A DNA stretch of 5,913 nucleotides. It comes from Chloroflexota bacterium (lineage in GTDB: Bacteria > Chloroflexota > Limnocylindria > Limnocylindrales > CSP1-4). Within the stretch, counting starts at the first letter, position 1; each line of letters starts with the position of its first letter. Location of the stretch: the NCBI GenBank assembly GCA_021815005.1, contig JAKAHL010000141.1:1-5913 (forward strand). Reading direction: 5' to 3'. The translations under genes and the position numbers were made by a program. Below, piece by piece: positions 1-5,405 of this stretch. The notes beneath the pieces were generated by a model that did not search any database, was not told where the DNA came from, and saw only the letters and a list, made by a program, of their open reading frames with translations.

Positions 1-47
1 AAGCCCGGCCCCGATCACCCCTGGCGACGTCCATACTCATCACGCAA

Positions 48-91
48 CCAGTGACAGATTCCCTGGCCGCTTGCCATGACAAGGTCACTGG
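48..91. repeat. 8-bp inverted repeat with nested short stem
   Basis: CCAGTGAC at 48-55 is the exact reverse complement of GTCACTGG at 84-91, with 28 bases between. Inside, TGGC (64-67) can pair with GCCA (73-76) around a five-base loop. There is no T-run, so it does not look like an intrinsic terminator. It lies about 90 bp upstream of the predicted -10 of the first gene and could be an operator or the 3' end structure of a gene to the left of the window. The role is unknown. Confidence 0.4.
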
Positions 92-133
92 CCGCCGACA
101 GGCCGTGCGCTGGGGCGCAACCGAACTGCAATC

Positions 134-161
134 CCCGGCGGCGCGCCGCCGCGCCGCCGGG
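134..161. repeat. 12-bp perfect GC hairpin overlapping the -35 region
   Basis: Bases 134-145 and 150-161 are perfect reverse complements made only of G and C, with a four-base loop at 146-149. A shorter perfect palindrome (137-150) is contained in it. The right arm ends 17 bases before the predicted -10 box at 179, so it occupies the -35 region. No T-tract follows. It may end transcription from upstream, bind a regulator, or be a by-product of G/C-rich composition, but the length of the perfect match makes pure chance less likely. Confidence 0.5.
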
Positions 162-178
162 ACGCGGGGCCGGGCGCC

Positions 179-190
179 TATGATCCGCCC
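179..190 (+). promoter_or_regulatory. Predicted -10 box giving a leaderless transcript
   Basis: TATGAT at 179-184 matches five of six bases of the bacterial -10 consensus and stands out in an otherwise G/C-rich stretch. Transcription normally starts about seven bases after this box, which falls on or next to the A of the ATG at 191. No Shine-Dalgarno-like sequence precedes that ATG. Both facts fit a leaderless mRNA. No good -35 hexamer is visible at 17 bp spacing. Confidence 0.55.
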
Positions 191-1195
191 ATGTCAGACC
201 TGCCCGCCTCGTTTCGCGCCTTCGTTGTGGACAAGCCCGCCGGCGGCGTCTTCGGCCGCGGCCTGCGCGACGTGGATGTCCAGGACCTGCCGGCCGGCGA
301 GATCACCGTCCGCGTCGCCTGGTCCGGCGTCAACTTCAAGGACGGCCTGGCCGCGCGCGAGGACGGGCGAGTTGCCCGCGGCTATCCGCTGATCCCGGGG
401 ATCGACCTCGCGGGCACGGTGGTCGCTTCCGACGACGATGCGTTCCCGGTCGGCAGCCAGGTGCTCGCCAACGGCTACGACATCGGCGTGGCCCGTCACG
501 GCGGGTACGCGGAGCTGGCCCGCATCCCGTCGGGCTACGCGGTGTCGCTGCCGGACGGTCTCACGGCGAGGGAGGCCATGGAGATCGGGACGGCGGGCTT
601 CACCGCGGCCATGAGCGTGGTGGCGCTGGAGGAGCGGGGCCTGCGACCCGGCGACGGCCCGGTGCTCGTGACGGGCGCCTCAGGGGGCGTGGGATCGTCG
701 GCCGTCGCGATCCTGGCCTCGCGCGGTCACGAGGTGTGGGCGGCGACGGGCAAGCCCGGCGAGCACGACCGCCTGCGCGATCTGGGCGCCAGCGGCTTCC
801 TGACCCGCGAGGAGGTCACCGCGCCCGGCCGGCCGCTGGAGCGGGAGCGTTGGGCCGGGGCGGTGGACACGGTCGGCACGGCCACGCTGCCATACGTCCT
901 GCGGACGCTGCGCATCGGTGCCGCGGTGGCCTCGACGGGGAACGCGTCCGGGGCTGACCTGGCCACGACGGTGTTCCCGTTCATCCTCCGCGGGTGCGCG
1001 CTGCTGGGGATGGACTCGGCCAACATGGCCATCGGGCCGCGACGCGCGCTGTGGCGCCGGCTCGCCACCGACCTGCTGCCGCGCGGTCTCGCGGACGGCG
1101 TCACGGAGGTTGCCCTCGACTCCGTCGAGACCGCGCTGGACGCCATCCACGACGGTCAGGCACGGGGCCGCTGGGTGGTCCGCGTCTCCGGATAG
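191..1195 (+). CDS. acuI: AcuI/YhdH-family NADPH-dependent acryloyl-CoA reductase-like MDR oxidoreductase
   Basis: This 334-residue protein is a zinc-free medium-chain dehydrogenase/reductase of the quinone oxidoreductase group, close to the AcuI/YhdH subfamily (E. coli YhdH is 324 residues). Family members reduce acryloyl-CoA to propionyl-CoA with NADPH in the cytosol. Visible motifs: SGVNFKD at 45-51 and PGIDLAG at 69-75 in the N-terminal GroES-like domain; GTAGFTAAMSV at 133-143; the nucleotide-binding loop TGASGGVG at 161-168; a TGK at 186-188 fitting NADPH preference; and the subfamily pattern FILRG (264-268) followed by LLGMDS (271-276). The chain ends with GRWVVR at 326-331. No zinc-binding cysteine cluster is present. 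The ATG at 191 is chosen because the family N-terminus fits and a -10 box lies just upstream. It appears to be a single-gene unit. The substrate is inferred from family; other enals or enoyl-CoAs are possible. Confidence 0.85.
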   Translation: MSDLPASFRAFVVDKPAGGVFGRGLRDVDVQDLPAGEITVRVAWSGVNFKDGLAAREDGRVARGYPLIPGIDLAGTVVASDDDAFPVGSQVLANGYDIGVARHGGYAELARIPSGYAVSLPDGLTAREAMEIGTAGFTAAMSVVALEERGLRPGDGPVLVTGASGGVGSSAVAILASRGHEVWAATGKPGEHDRLRDLGASGFLTREEVTAPGRPLERERWAGAVDTVGTATLPYVLRTLRIGAAVASTGNASGADLATTVFPFILRGCALLGMDSANMAIGPRRALWRRLATDLLPRGLADGVTEVALDSVETALDAIHDGQARGRWVVRVSG

Positions 1196-1233
1196 GGGAG
1201 CGCGGGCCGGCTCGGCTCGCGGCTCGGCGGCCT

Positions 1234-1253
1234 GCCGGGCCTGCAGGGCCGGC
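1234..1253. repeat. 20-bp near-perfect palindrome after the acuI-like gene
   Basis: The 20 bases are symmetric around TGCA at 1242-1245 except for one G-G clash (1239 against 1248). As RNA this would give a 5-bp stem, a 1x1 internal loop, two more pairs and a TGCA loop. It lies 39 bases after the stop of the first gene. It could help end that transcript, although no T-run follows, or act as a binding site for a dimeric regulator of the next gene. Confidence 0.35.
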
Positions 1254-1284
1254 CTGGCGCCCGTCGCGGGGCGGCGAAGGGGAA

Positions 1285-1319
1285 CTCGCGCCGGTCGGCG
1301 CAGGCGGGCTCGCGCCGGT
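1285..1319. repeat. 11-bp direct repeat upstream of the lipase gene
   Basis: CTCGCGCCGGT occurs at 1285-1295 and again at 1309-1319, 24 bp apart start to start. The second copy ends 14 bp before the tentative -10 box at 1333. The placement would suit a tandem operator, but G/C-rich sequence produces short repeats easily. Confidence 0.35.
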
Positions 1320-1332
1320 GGGCCTGACGGCG

Positions 1333-1338
1333 TACCGT
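1333..1338 (+). promoter_or_regulatory. Tentative -10 box for the alpha/beta hydrolase gene
   Basis: TACCGT fits only the minimal TAnnnT pattern of a -10 box. It is supported by its position in a 177-bp gap, 35 bp before the ATG, which would give a leader of about 28 bases carrying the AGGAGG ribosome binding site. No -35 is evident. Confidence 0.3.
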
Positions 1339-1372
1339 CTGGGCGCGGGGGAGACGCAGGAGGCACTTGACC

Positions 1373-2254
1373 ATGACCGCGTTGGCGCCTGGCACCCCGG
1401 TCGTCCCGGCGGAGGGCACGGCCCAGATGCCCGACGGGACCACGCTGCGGACGATCCACTGGGCGCCCGCGGGCGAGCCGTGGGCGGTGGCGCTGGTCGT
1501 CCACGGGCTGGGCGAGCACGCCGGGCGGTACGAGACCGTCGCGGCCGCGCTCACCGAGGCGGGCATTGACGTGTACGGCTACGACCACCGCGGGTTCGGC
1601 GGATCGGCGGGGTACCGCGCCTACGTCGACTCCTGGGGGCTCCTCCACGACGACCTGGCCAGCCGCCTCGAGACGGCACGCGCGGAGCGGCCGGGCCTGC
1701 CCGTGGCGATCTACGCCCACTCGCTGGGCGGGCTGATCGCAGCTGGGTACGTGCTCAACGATCGCGCCCGCCCCATGCCCGACCTGCTCGTCCTGTCCGC
1801 GCCCGCCGTGGATGCCACCCAGCCCGCCTGGAAGAAGCGGCTCGCGGCCGCGCTGCAGCACGTGGTGCCGAGGCTGCGGCTGTCCAACGGCCTGCCGCCT
1901 GACGGCCTGTCCACCGATCCGACCGTGCAGCAGCGGGTGGACGCAGACCCCCTGTGCGTCAGCACGTCCACGGTCCGCTTCGCGTCCGAGGCCTTCCGGG
2001 AGCAGGACCGCCTGCAGGCGCTGCTGCCTGGCCTCGGCTCGATGCCGATCCCGACGTACGTGCTCCATGGCGGCGCGGACCCCATCGTGCCGTCCGCCGC
2101 CAGCGCGGTGTTCGAGGGCAAGGGCAACGTGACGCGCCGGGTCTGGCCGGGCCTCCGCCACGAGTGCCACCACGAGCCGTCGCACGAGCAGGTGCTGGGC
2201 GAGGTCGTGGCGTGGCTGCGCTCGCAGGTGCCGGCGGCGCCCGCCGCCAGCTGA
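1373..2254 (+). CDS. Alpha/beta hydrolase, monoacylglycerol lipase-like (serine aminopeptidase S33 / Hydrolase_4 type)
   Basis: The product is a 293-residue cytosolic alpha/beta hydrolase resembling bacterial monoacylglycerol lipases, which release fatty acid and glycerol from monoglycerides. The oxyanion-hole motif HGLGEH is at 44-49 and YGYDHRGFG-type sequence at 68-76. The nucleophile elbow is AHSLGG at 115-120 with Ser117. The acid is probably Asp236 in HGGADPIV, and the catalytic histidine His263 in GLRHE, followed by the family's acidic segment and a final WLRS helix. Order and spacing of the triad look complete. The elbow starts with Ala instead of the usual Gly (AxSxG), a substitution also known in Bacillus LipA. 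ATG 1373 is preferred over the in-frame TTG at 1367 because AGGAGG at 1358-1363 sits nine bases before the ATG but only three before the TTG. No signal peptide is visible. Lysophospholipase or general esterase activity is an alternative; the substrate is not determined. Confidence 0.85.
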   Translation: MTALAPGTPVVPAEGTAQMPDGTTLRTIHWAPAGEPWAVALVVHGLGEHAGRYETVAAALTEAGIDVYGYDHRGFGGSAGYRAYVDSWGLLHDDLASRLETARAERPGLPVAIYAHSLGGLIAAGYVLNDRARPMPDLLVLSAPAVDATQPAWKKRLAAALQHVVPRLRLSNGLPPDGLSTDPTVQQRVDADPLCVSTSTVRFASEAFREQDRLQALLPGLGSMPIPTYVLHGGADPIVPSAASAVFEGKGNVTRRVWPGLRHECHHEPSHEQVLGEVVAWLRSQVPAAPAAS

Positions 2255-2326
2255 CCCTCATGGCGACATGCCGCCGGGGCGAGGATCCGGGCGGCGGGGG
2301 CCCGCGGCGGCGAGCGTCCGCGACGG

Positions 2327-2335
2327 TGCTAGACT
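2327..2335 (+). promoter_or_regulatory. Extended -10 promoter of the ykoEDC operon
   Basis: TGC followed by TAGACT (2330-2335) forms an extended -10 element, with four of six matches to TATAAT plus the TGn extension. The expected transcript start is near 2342, about a dozen bases before the first pairing strand of the riboswitch, which is the normal arrangement. The -35 region is pure G/C and does not resemble TTGACA, consistent with reliance on the extended -10. Confidence 0.5.
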
Positions 2336-2353
2336 CCCGCCGTAATTGCATAC

Positions 2354-2444
2354 GCCTCCGGGGAGCGCCCAGCGCGCTGAGAGTGTGGCTTCGGCCACAG
2401 ACCCGCTGAACCTGATCCGGCTCGTACCGGTGTAGGAAGCAGGC
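2354..2444 (+). ncRNA. TPP riboswitch (THI element) aptamer
   Basis: The conserved core of the thiamin pyrophosphate aptamer is plain to read: CTGAGA at 2377-2382, ACCCGCTGAACCTGAT at 2401-2416 and GTAGGAAG at 2432-2439. The fold can be drawn as P1 GCCU 2354-2357 with AGGC 2441-2444; P2 CGGG 2359-2362 with CCCG 2402-2405; P3 AGCGC 2364-2368 with GCGCU 2374-2378; an extra stem of six pairs 2384-2389 with 2394-2399 closed by a cUUCGg tetraloop; P4 CCU 2411-2413 with AGG 2434-2436; and P5 CCGG 2417-2420 with CCGG 2427-2430. Binding of TPP should reduce expression of the following transporter genes. The aptamer identity is secure; the exact ends are approximate. Confidence 0.95.
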
Positions 2445-2457
2445 CCACCACGGCTAC

Positions 2458-2492
2458 CGCCGTCCCCGCAATCCGGGGGCGGCGATCTTGTT
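2458..2492 (+). terminator. Candidate intrinsic terminator, expression platform of the TPP riboswitch
   Basis: Bases 2458-2468 pair with 2474-2484 in an 11-bp stem (one T-G wobble) with a five-base loop, followed by ATCTTGTT, a short and interrupted T-rich stretch that is nevertheless notable against the surrounding composition. It lies 13 bases after the aptamer and 11 bases before the GGAGG of ykoE. This is the expected place for a terminator controlled by the aptamer. The weak U-tract leaves room for a translational mechanism. Confidence 0.55.
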
Positions 2493-2495
2493 CGT

Positions 2496-2500
2496 GGAGG
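2496..2500 (+). promoter_or_regulatory. Ribosome binding site of ykoE
   Basis: GGAGG is placed ten bases before the ATG at 2511, slightly longer than the usual spacing. It fixes this ATG as the ykoE start and marks the end of the regulatory leader. Confidence 0.6.
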
Positions 2501-2510
2501 TTGTCGGGCG

Positions 2511-3104
2511 ATGGCGTCAACGGTGTCCCGCGCTGGGTCTGCCTCAGGGGGCTTGGGGTGGCGGACCCGCGACATTGTGGTGGCCGCGATCATCGGCGTG
2601 GTCTTCGGGGTGGTGTTCCAGGTCTGGAACGTGCTGTGGGGCGCGACCGGCGGCGTGTTCACGTTCTTCCCCCCGGCCCAGAACCTGTTCTACGGGGTCT
2701 GGCTCGTGCCGGCGGTCCTCGCGCCGCTCGTGGTTCGCAAGCCCGGCGCGGCGCTGTTCGCGGAGCTGGTGGCGGCCGGCCTGTCGGCCGTCATCGGCAG
2801 CCAGTTCGGGCCGGACGCGATCCTGTCGGGCCTGGTGCAGGGCGGGGCCGCGGAGCTGGTGTTCCTCGTGGCCCGCTACCGCACCTGGGCGTTCCCCGTG
2901 CTCGCCATCGCCTCGATCGCGTCGGCGGCGGCCGCGTGGATCCACGACTGGATCGTCTGGTACCCAACCAATGCGCTCGATGTCCAGCTCTGGATCGGGC
3001 TGTGCATGGCGGTGTCCGCGCTGGCGATCACGGCGGGCGGCTCGGTGCTCCTCGCGCGGAGCCTCCGCGACGCGGGCGCCCTCAAGGGGTTCCCGGCTGG
3101 GTGA
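2511..3104 (+). CDS. ykoE: YkoE-type ECF transporter S component, thiamin precursor (HMP)/thiamin uptake
   Basis: The 197-residue protein is a hydrophobic integral membrane protein of the length usual for YkoE (about 200). It would bind the substrate in the membrane as the S component of an energy-coupling-factor importer. Apparent membrane segments lie near residues 21-41, 58-75, 80-97, 105-120, 125-143 and 158-182, a six-helix layout typical of S components. Family-like stretches include FQVWNVLWG (36-44), FFPPAQNLFYGVW (52-64) and LVQGGAAELVFLVARYR (108-124). A charged C-terminal tail follows the last helix. The TPP riboswitch directly upstream and the ATPase and EcfT-type genes directly downstream fix the role in thiamin metabolism. 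From comparative genomics of YkoEDC the favoured ligand is hydroxymethylpyrimidine, but thiamin or a degradation product is possible. The TGA stop overlaps a GTG at 3101, see ykoD. Confidence 0.9.
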   Translation: MASTVSRAGSASGGLGWRTRDIVVAAIIGVVFGVVFQVWNVLWGATGGVFTFFPPAQNLFYGVWLVPAVLAPLVVRKPGAALFAELVAAGLSAVIGSQFGPDAILSGLVQGGAAELVFLVARYRTWAFPVLAIASIASAAAAWIHDWIVWYPTNALDVQLWIGLCMAVSALAITAGGSVLLARSLRDAGALKGFPAG

Positions 3105-4596
3105 GCCGGGCCGGGTCCGGGCGGCGGCGGCAACCTTCCGCTACGCCGACCGCCCGGCGCCGGCCTTTGCCGACGTCAGCTTCGATCTGTCGCCCGGCGA
3201 CTGCCTCCTGATCGTGGGGCCGTCGGGCTCCGGCAAGAGCACGCTCGCCCTGGCGCTCTCGGGCCTGGTCCCGCGCGAGCTGCCCGGCGACTGGTCGGGC
3301 GCGCTCGAGGTGGGCGGTCTCGACCCGGCCACGACGCACGGCCCGGAGGTGGCCGCCCTCGTCGGGCTCGTGTTCCAGGATCCCGAGAGCCAGCTGGTCA
3401 TGGAGCGGGTCGAGGACGACGTGGCCTTCGGGCTCGAGAGCCGCGGCTGGGCGCCCGGGGCGATGCGGGCGCGGATCCCCGAGGCCCTGGCGGAGACCGG
3501 GCTGGCAGGGCTGGAGCGCCGGCGGACGACCCGCCTGTCGGGCGGGCAGCAGCAGCGGCTGGCGCTGGCCGGAGCCCTGGCGCCCCGTCCCGGGATCCTG
3601 GTCCTCGACGAGCCCACCGCCAACCTCGACCCGGCCGGCGCCCGCGCCTTCGCGGACCGCCTCGCCACGGTCCGGGCCGCGCGGGCGGCGACGATCGTCC
3701 TCGTCGAGCACCGCGTGGACGTGGCGTGGCCGCTCGCCGACCTCGTGCTGGCGCTGGGGGCGGACGGCCGGCCGATCGACGTGGGGACGCCGGCCGACGT
3801 CCTCGCCCGCTCGCGCGCCGAGATCGAGGCATCGGGGACGTGGCTGCCGGGCGGCTCGCCGACGGGGCGCTCGGCTCCGCAGCCGGCCATCGAGCGGGCG
3901 CTGCGGCAGCCGACGGCCGGGCCGGCCGCCACCGGGCCGGTCCTCGTGGCGCGCGGCCTGCGCTTCGCGTATGACGGGCCCGCCGCCGTGGACGGCGTGG
4001 ATCTCGAGATCCGCGCCGGCGAGCGGGTCGCCCTCGTCGGCCCCAACGGCAGCGGCAAGTCCACGCTCGCCCGGCTCCTCGCGGGCCTGCTCCGCCCGCT
4101 GGAGGGCACGGTGCGGCTGGGCGGCGCGGACCCGTCCCGGTTGCGCCCCGCCGCGCTGGCGCGCCTGGCCGGGTTCGCGTTCCAGGACCCGGAGGCGCAG
4201 TTCGTCGCCGCCAACGTGCGCGACGAGGTGATGGCTGGGCTCGGCGCCGACGACCCGTCGGTGGCTGCCCGCGCCCAGGCGCTGATGGCGAGGCTGGGCC
4301 TGCCCCTCGACGCCTTCGGCCCCCGCAGCCCGTATGCGCTCTCGGGAGGCGAGCAGCGGCGCCTGTCGCTCGCCCCGGCCCTCGTCCGGGCGCCGCGCCT
4401 GCTCGTCCTCGACGAGCCCACGTTCGGCCAGGACCGGCGCGGCTGCGAGGCGCTCGAGGCGATCCTGGCGGAGCAGGTCGCGGCGGGGACCGCCGTGCTG
4501 GCGGCGACGCACGACGAGCGGTTCATCGCCTCGTTCGCCACACGGGTGGTCCGGCTGGAACGCGGGCGAGTCGCGAGTGACGAGGCCGCGCGGTGA
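3097..4596 (+). CDS. ykoD: YkoD-type duplicated ABC ATPase of ECF transporter (start codon uncertain)
   Basis: Two complete ABC ATPase domains in one chain, about 499 residues from 3097, close to the 490 of Bacillus YkoD. Counting from 3097, domain 1 has Walker A GPSGSGKST (41-49), Q-loop FQDPESQ (93-99), signature LSGGQQQR (147-154), Walker B VLDEPT (169-174) and switch histidine His205. Domain 2 has Walker A GPNGSGKST (315-323), FQDPEAQ (362-368), LSGGEQRR (415-422), VLDEPT (437-442) and His472. A linker rich in Gly, Pro and Ala (about 250-280) joins them. All catalytic elements look intact in both, so this one chain should serve both ATPase sites of the ECF module. The frame has no ATG, GTG or TTG near the expected N-terminus; the first strand VRAAAATFRY (7-16) is in frame. 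CTG at 3097 has AAGGGG (3084-3089) seven bases upstream, so it is given here provisionally. The alternative is GTG 3101 plus a one-base correction. Confidence 0.88.
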   Translation: MGEPGRVRAAAATFRYADRPAPAFADVSFDLSPGDCLLIVGPSGSGKSTLALALSGLVPRELPGDWSGALEVGGLDPATTHGPEVAALVGLVFQDPESQLVMERVEDDVAFGLESRGWAPGAMRARIPEALAETGLAGLERRRTTRLSGGQQQRLALAGALAPRPGILVLDEPTANLDPAGARAFADRLATVRAARAATIVLVEHRVDVAWPLADLVLALGADGRPIDVGTPADVLARSRAEIEASGTWLPGGSPTGRSAPQPAIERALRQPTAGPAATGPVLVARGLRFAYDGPAAVDGVDLEIRAGERVALVGPNGSGKSTLARLLAGLLRPLEGTVRLGGADPSRLRPAALARLAGFAFQDPEAQFVAANVRDEVMAGLGADDPSVAARAQALMARLGLPLDAFGPRSPYALSGGEQRRLSLAPALVRAPRLLVLDEPTFGQDRRGCEALEAILAEQVAAGTAVLAATHDERFIASFATRVVRLERGRVASDEAAR

Positions 4597-5357
4597 TCGT
4601 CCGCCGGCTGGAGGTGGAGGAGCGCGCGCTGGCCAGCCCGCTCGGCCGGACGAGCCCGCTCCTCAAGCTCGGCATCGCGCTGCTGTGGCTGGTCGCGCTC
4701 GCGTTCTCGTACGACGTCCGGCCGGCCGCGGTGGTCGCCGCCGCCGCGGTGGTCGCCGGTCTGGCGCTCGGGCGGGTGGGCATCCGGCGGCTCGTCGGCG
4801 GCGTGGCGCCGCTGTGGACCGTGGCCCTGGGCATCGGCCTCACGAACACGCTGTTCGCGGGCGCGAATTCCGATCCGGCGAGCGCAGTGCTCGGCGTCAT
4901 CGGGCCGCTGCGGCTGACCCTGCCGGGGGTCCTCGGCGGCGCCGGCGTGGCGGCGCGGGTCGTGGCGGTGGCGGCCGTGGGCGTGGTGTTCGGGCAGACC
5001 ACCGATTCGACCCGCCTGGTGGACGCGCTGGTGCAGCAGGCGCACGCGCCGGAGCGGTTCGCCTACGGCGCGCTCGCCGCGTACCAGGCCGTGCCGCGGC
5101 TGGCCGCCCAGCTGACCACGCTGCGCCAGGCGCGGCGGATCCGCGGGCTCCGGATGGGCTGGCACCCCCGTCTGATGGTGGGGCTGCTGGTGCTCGCGGT
5201 TCGGCACGGCGACCGGCTGGCGCTCGCGATGGACGCCCGCGGGTTCGGGTCTGGCCCGCGGAGCCGCTACCGCGAGGTGCGCTGGTCGCGGGTCGACGCC
5301 GCGATGGCGGCCGGCTCGGTCGTGGTCGCGGCGCTGGCCGTGCTCGCGGGGCGCTGA
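4593..5357 (+). CDS. ykoC: YkoC-type ECF transporter transmembrane component (EcfT/CbiQ family)
   Basis: The 254-residue membrane protein is the coupling subunit that links the S component to the ATPase. Hydrophobic segments lie near residues 25-40, 44-62, 70-90, 100-134, 192-203 and 236-251. Two arginine-glycine coupling motifs that dock into the ATPases are visible: ARRIRG at 180-185 (first motif, with Ile where Ala is common) and the canonical MDARGFG at 213-219. These are the hallmark of EcfT proteins. GTG 4593 is the start: its bases overlap the ykoD stop in a GTGA, and GAGG at 4582-4585 is seven bases upstream. The tight overlap implies translational coupling and one transcript with ykoE and ykoD. 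CbiQ-like proteins for cobalt or other vitamins are similar, but the riboswitch makes a thiamin role by far the most likely. Confidence 0.9.
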   Translation: MIVRRLEVEERALASPLGRTSPLLKLGIALLWLVALAFSYDVRPAAVVAAAAVVAGLALGRVGIRRLVGGVAPLWTVALGIGLTNTLFAGANSDPASAVLGVIGPLRLTLPGVLGGAGVAARVVAVAAVGVVFGQTTDSTRLVDALVQQAHAPERFAYGALAAYQAVPRLAAQLTTLRQARRIRGLRMGWHPRLMVGLLVLAVRHGDRLALAMDARGFGSGPRSRYREVRWSRVDAAMAAGSVVVAALAVLAGR

Positions 5358-5362
5358 CGCGG

Positions 5363-5405
5363 CGTCGGCGCGGGCGAGTGTGCTGGCGCGGGCGCTACGC
5401 CGACG
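5363..5405. terminator. Possible bidirectional terminator between convergent genes
   Basis: CGTCGGCG (5363-5370) is the exact reverse complement of CGCCGACG (5398-5405), spanning the 37-bp gap between the ends of ykoC and the opposing small gene. The spacer holds a second copy of GGCGCGGGCG (5367-5376 and 5385-5394). No T-run is present on either side and the loop is long, so termination is suggested only by position. Confidence 0.25.

Noticed and set aside
51..392. 113-codon plus-strand frame overlapping the start of the acuI-like gene.
   Set aside because: The translation is Arg/Ala/Pro/Ser-rich, runs through the GC hairpin and promoter, and overlaps a strong gene in another frame.
1367..1372. 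TTG at 1367 as start of the hydrolase.
   Set aside because: It is only three bases from AGGAGG, too close for initiation; ATG 1373 has a nine-base spacing.
680..2185. 501-codon minus-strand open frame across the acuI-like gene and the hydrolase.
   Set aside because: It spans two well-supported plus-strand genes and their gap, and its translation is Arg/Gly/His-rich without domain features.
2270..2295. Possible terminator after the hydrolase: GCCGCC (2270-2275) with GGCGGC (2290-2295).
   Set aside because: Only six pairs with a 14-base loop and no T-run; such matches are common at this composition.
2488..3096. The ykoD reading frame is open upstream through nearly all of ykoE, allowing a 702-residue product from TTG 2488.
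   Set aside because: The extra N-terminus is Arg/Ser/Cys-rich with no family character and is the out-of-frame reading of ykoE, whose own frame gives a coherent membrane protein of the right length.
3141..5207. Very long minus-strand open frame (688 codons) opposite ykoD and ykoC, with another of 476 codons at 3082-4512.
   Set aside because: Arg/Pro/Ala/Ser-rich low-complexity translation with no recognisable motif; long antisense frames are expected opposite high-GC genes, and the plus strand has complete ABC and EcfT motifs.
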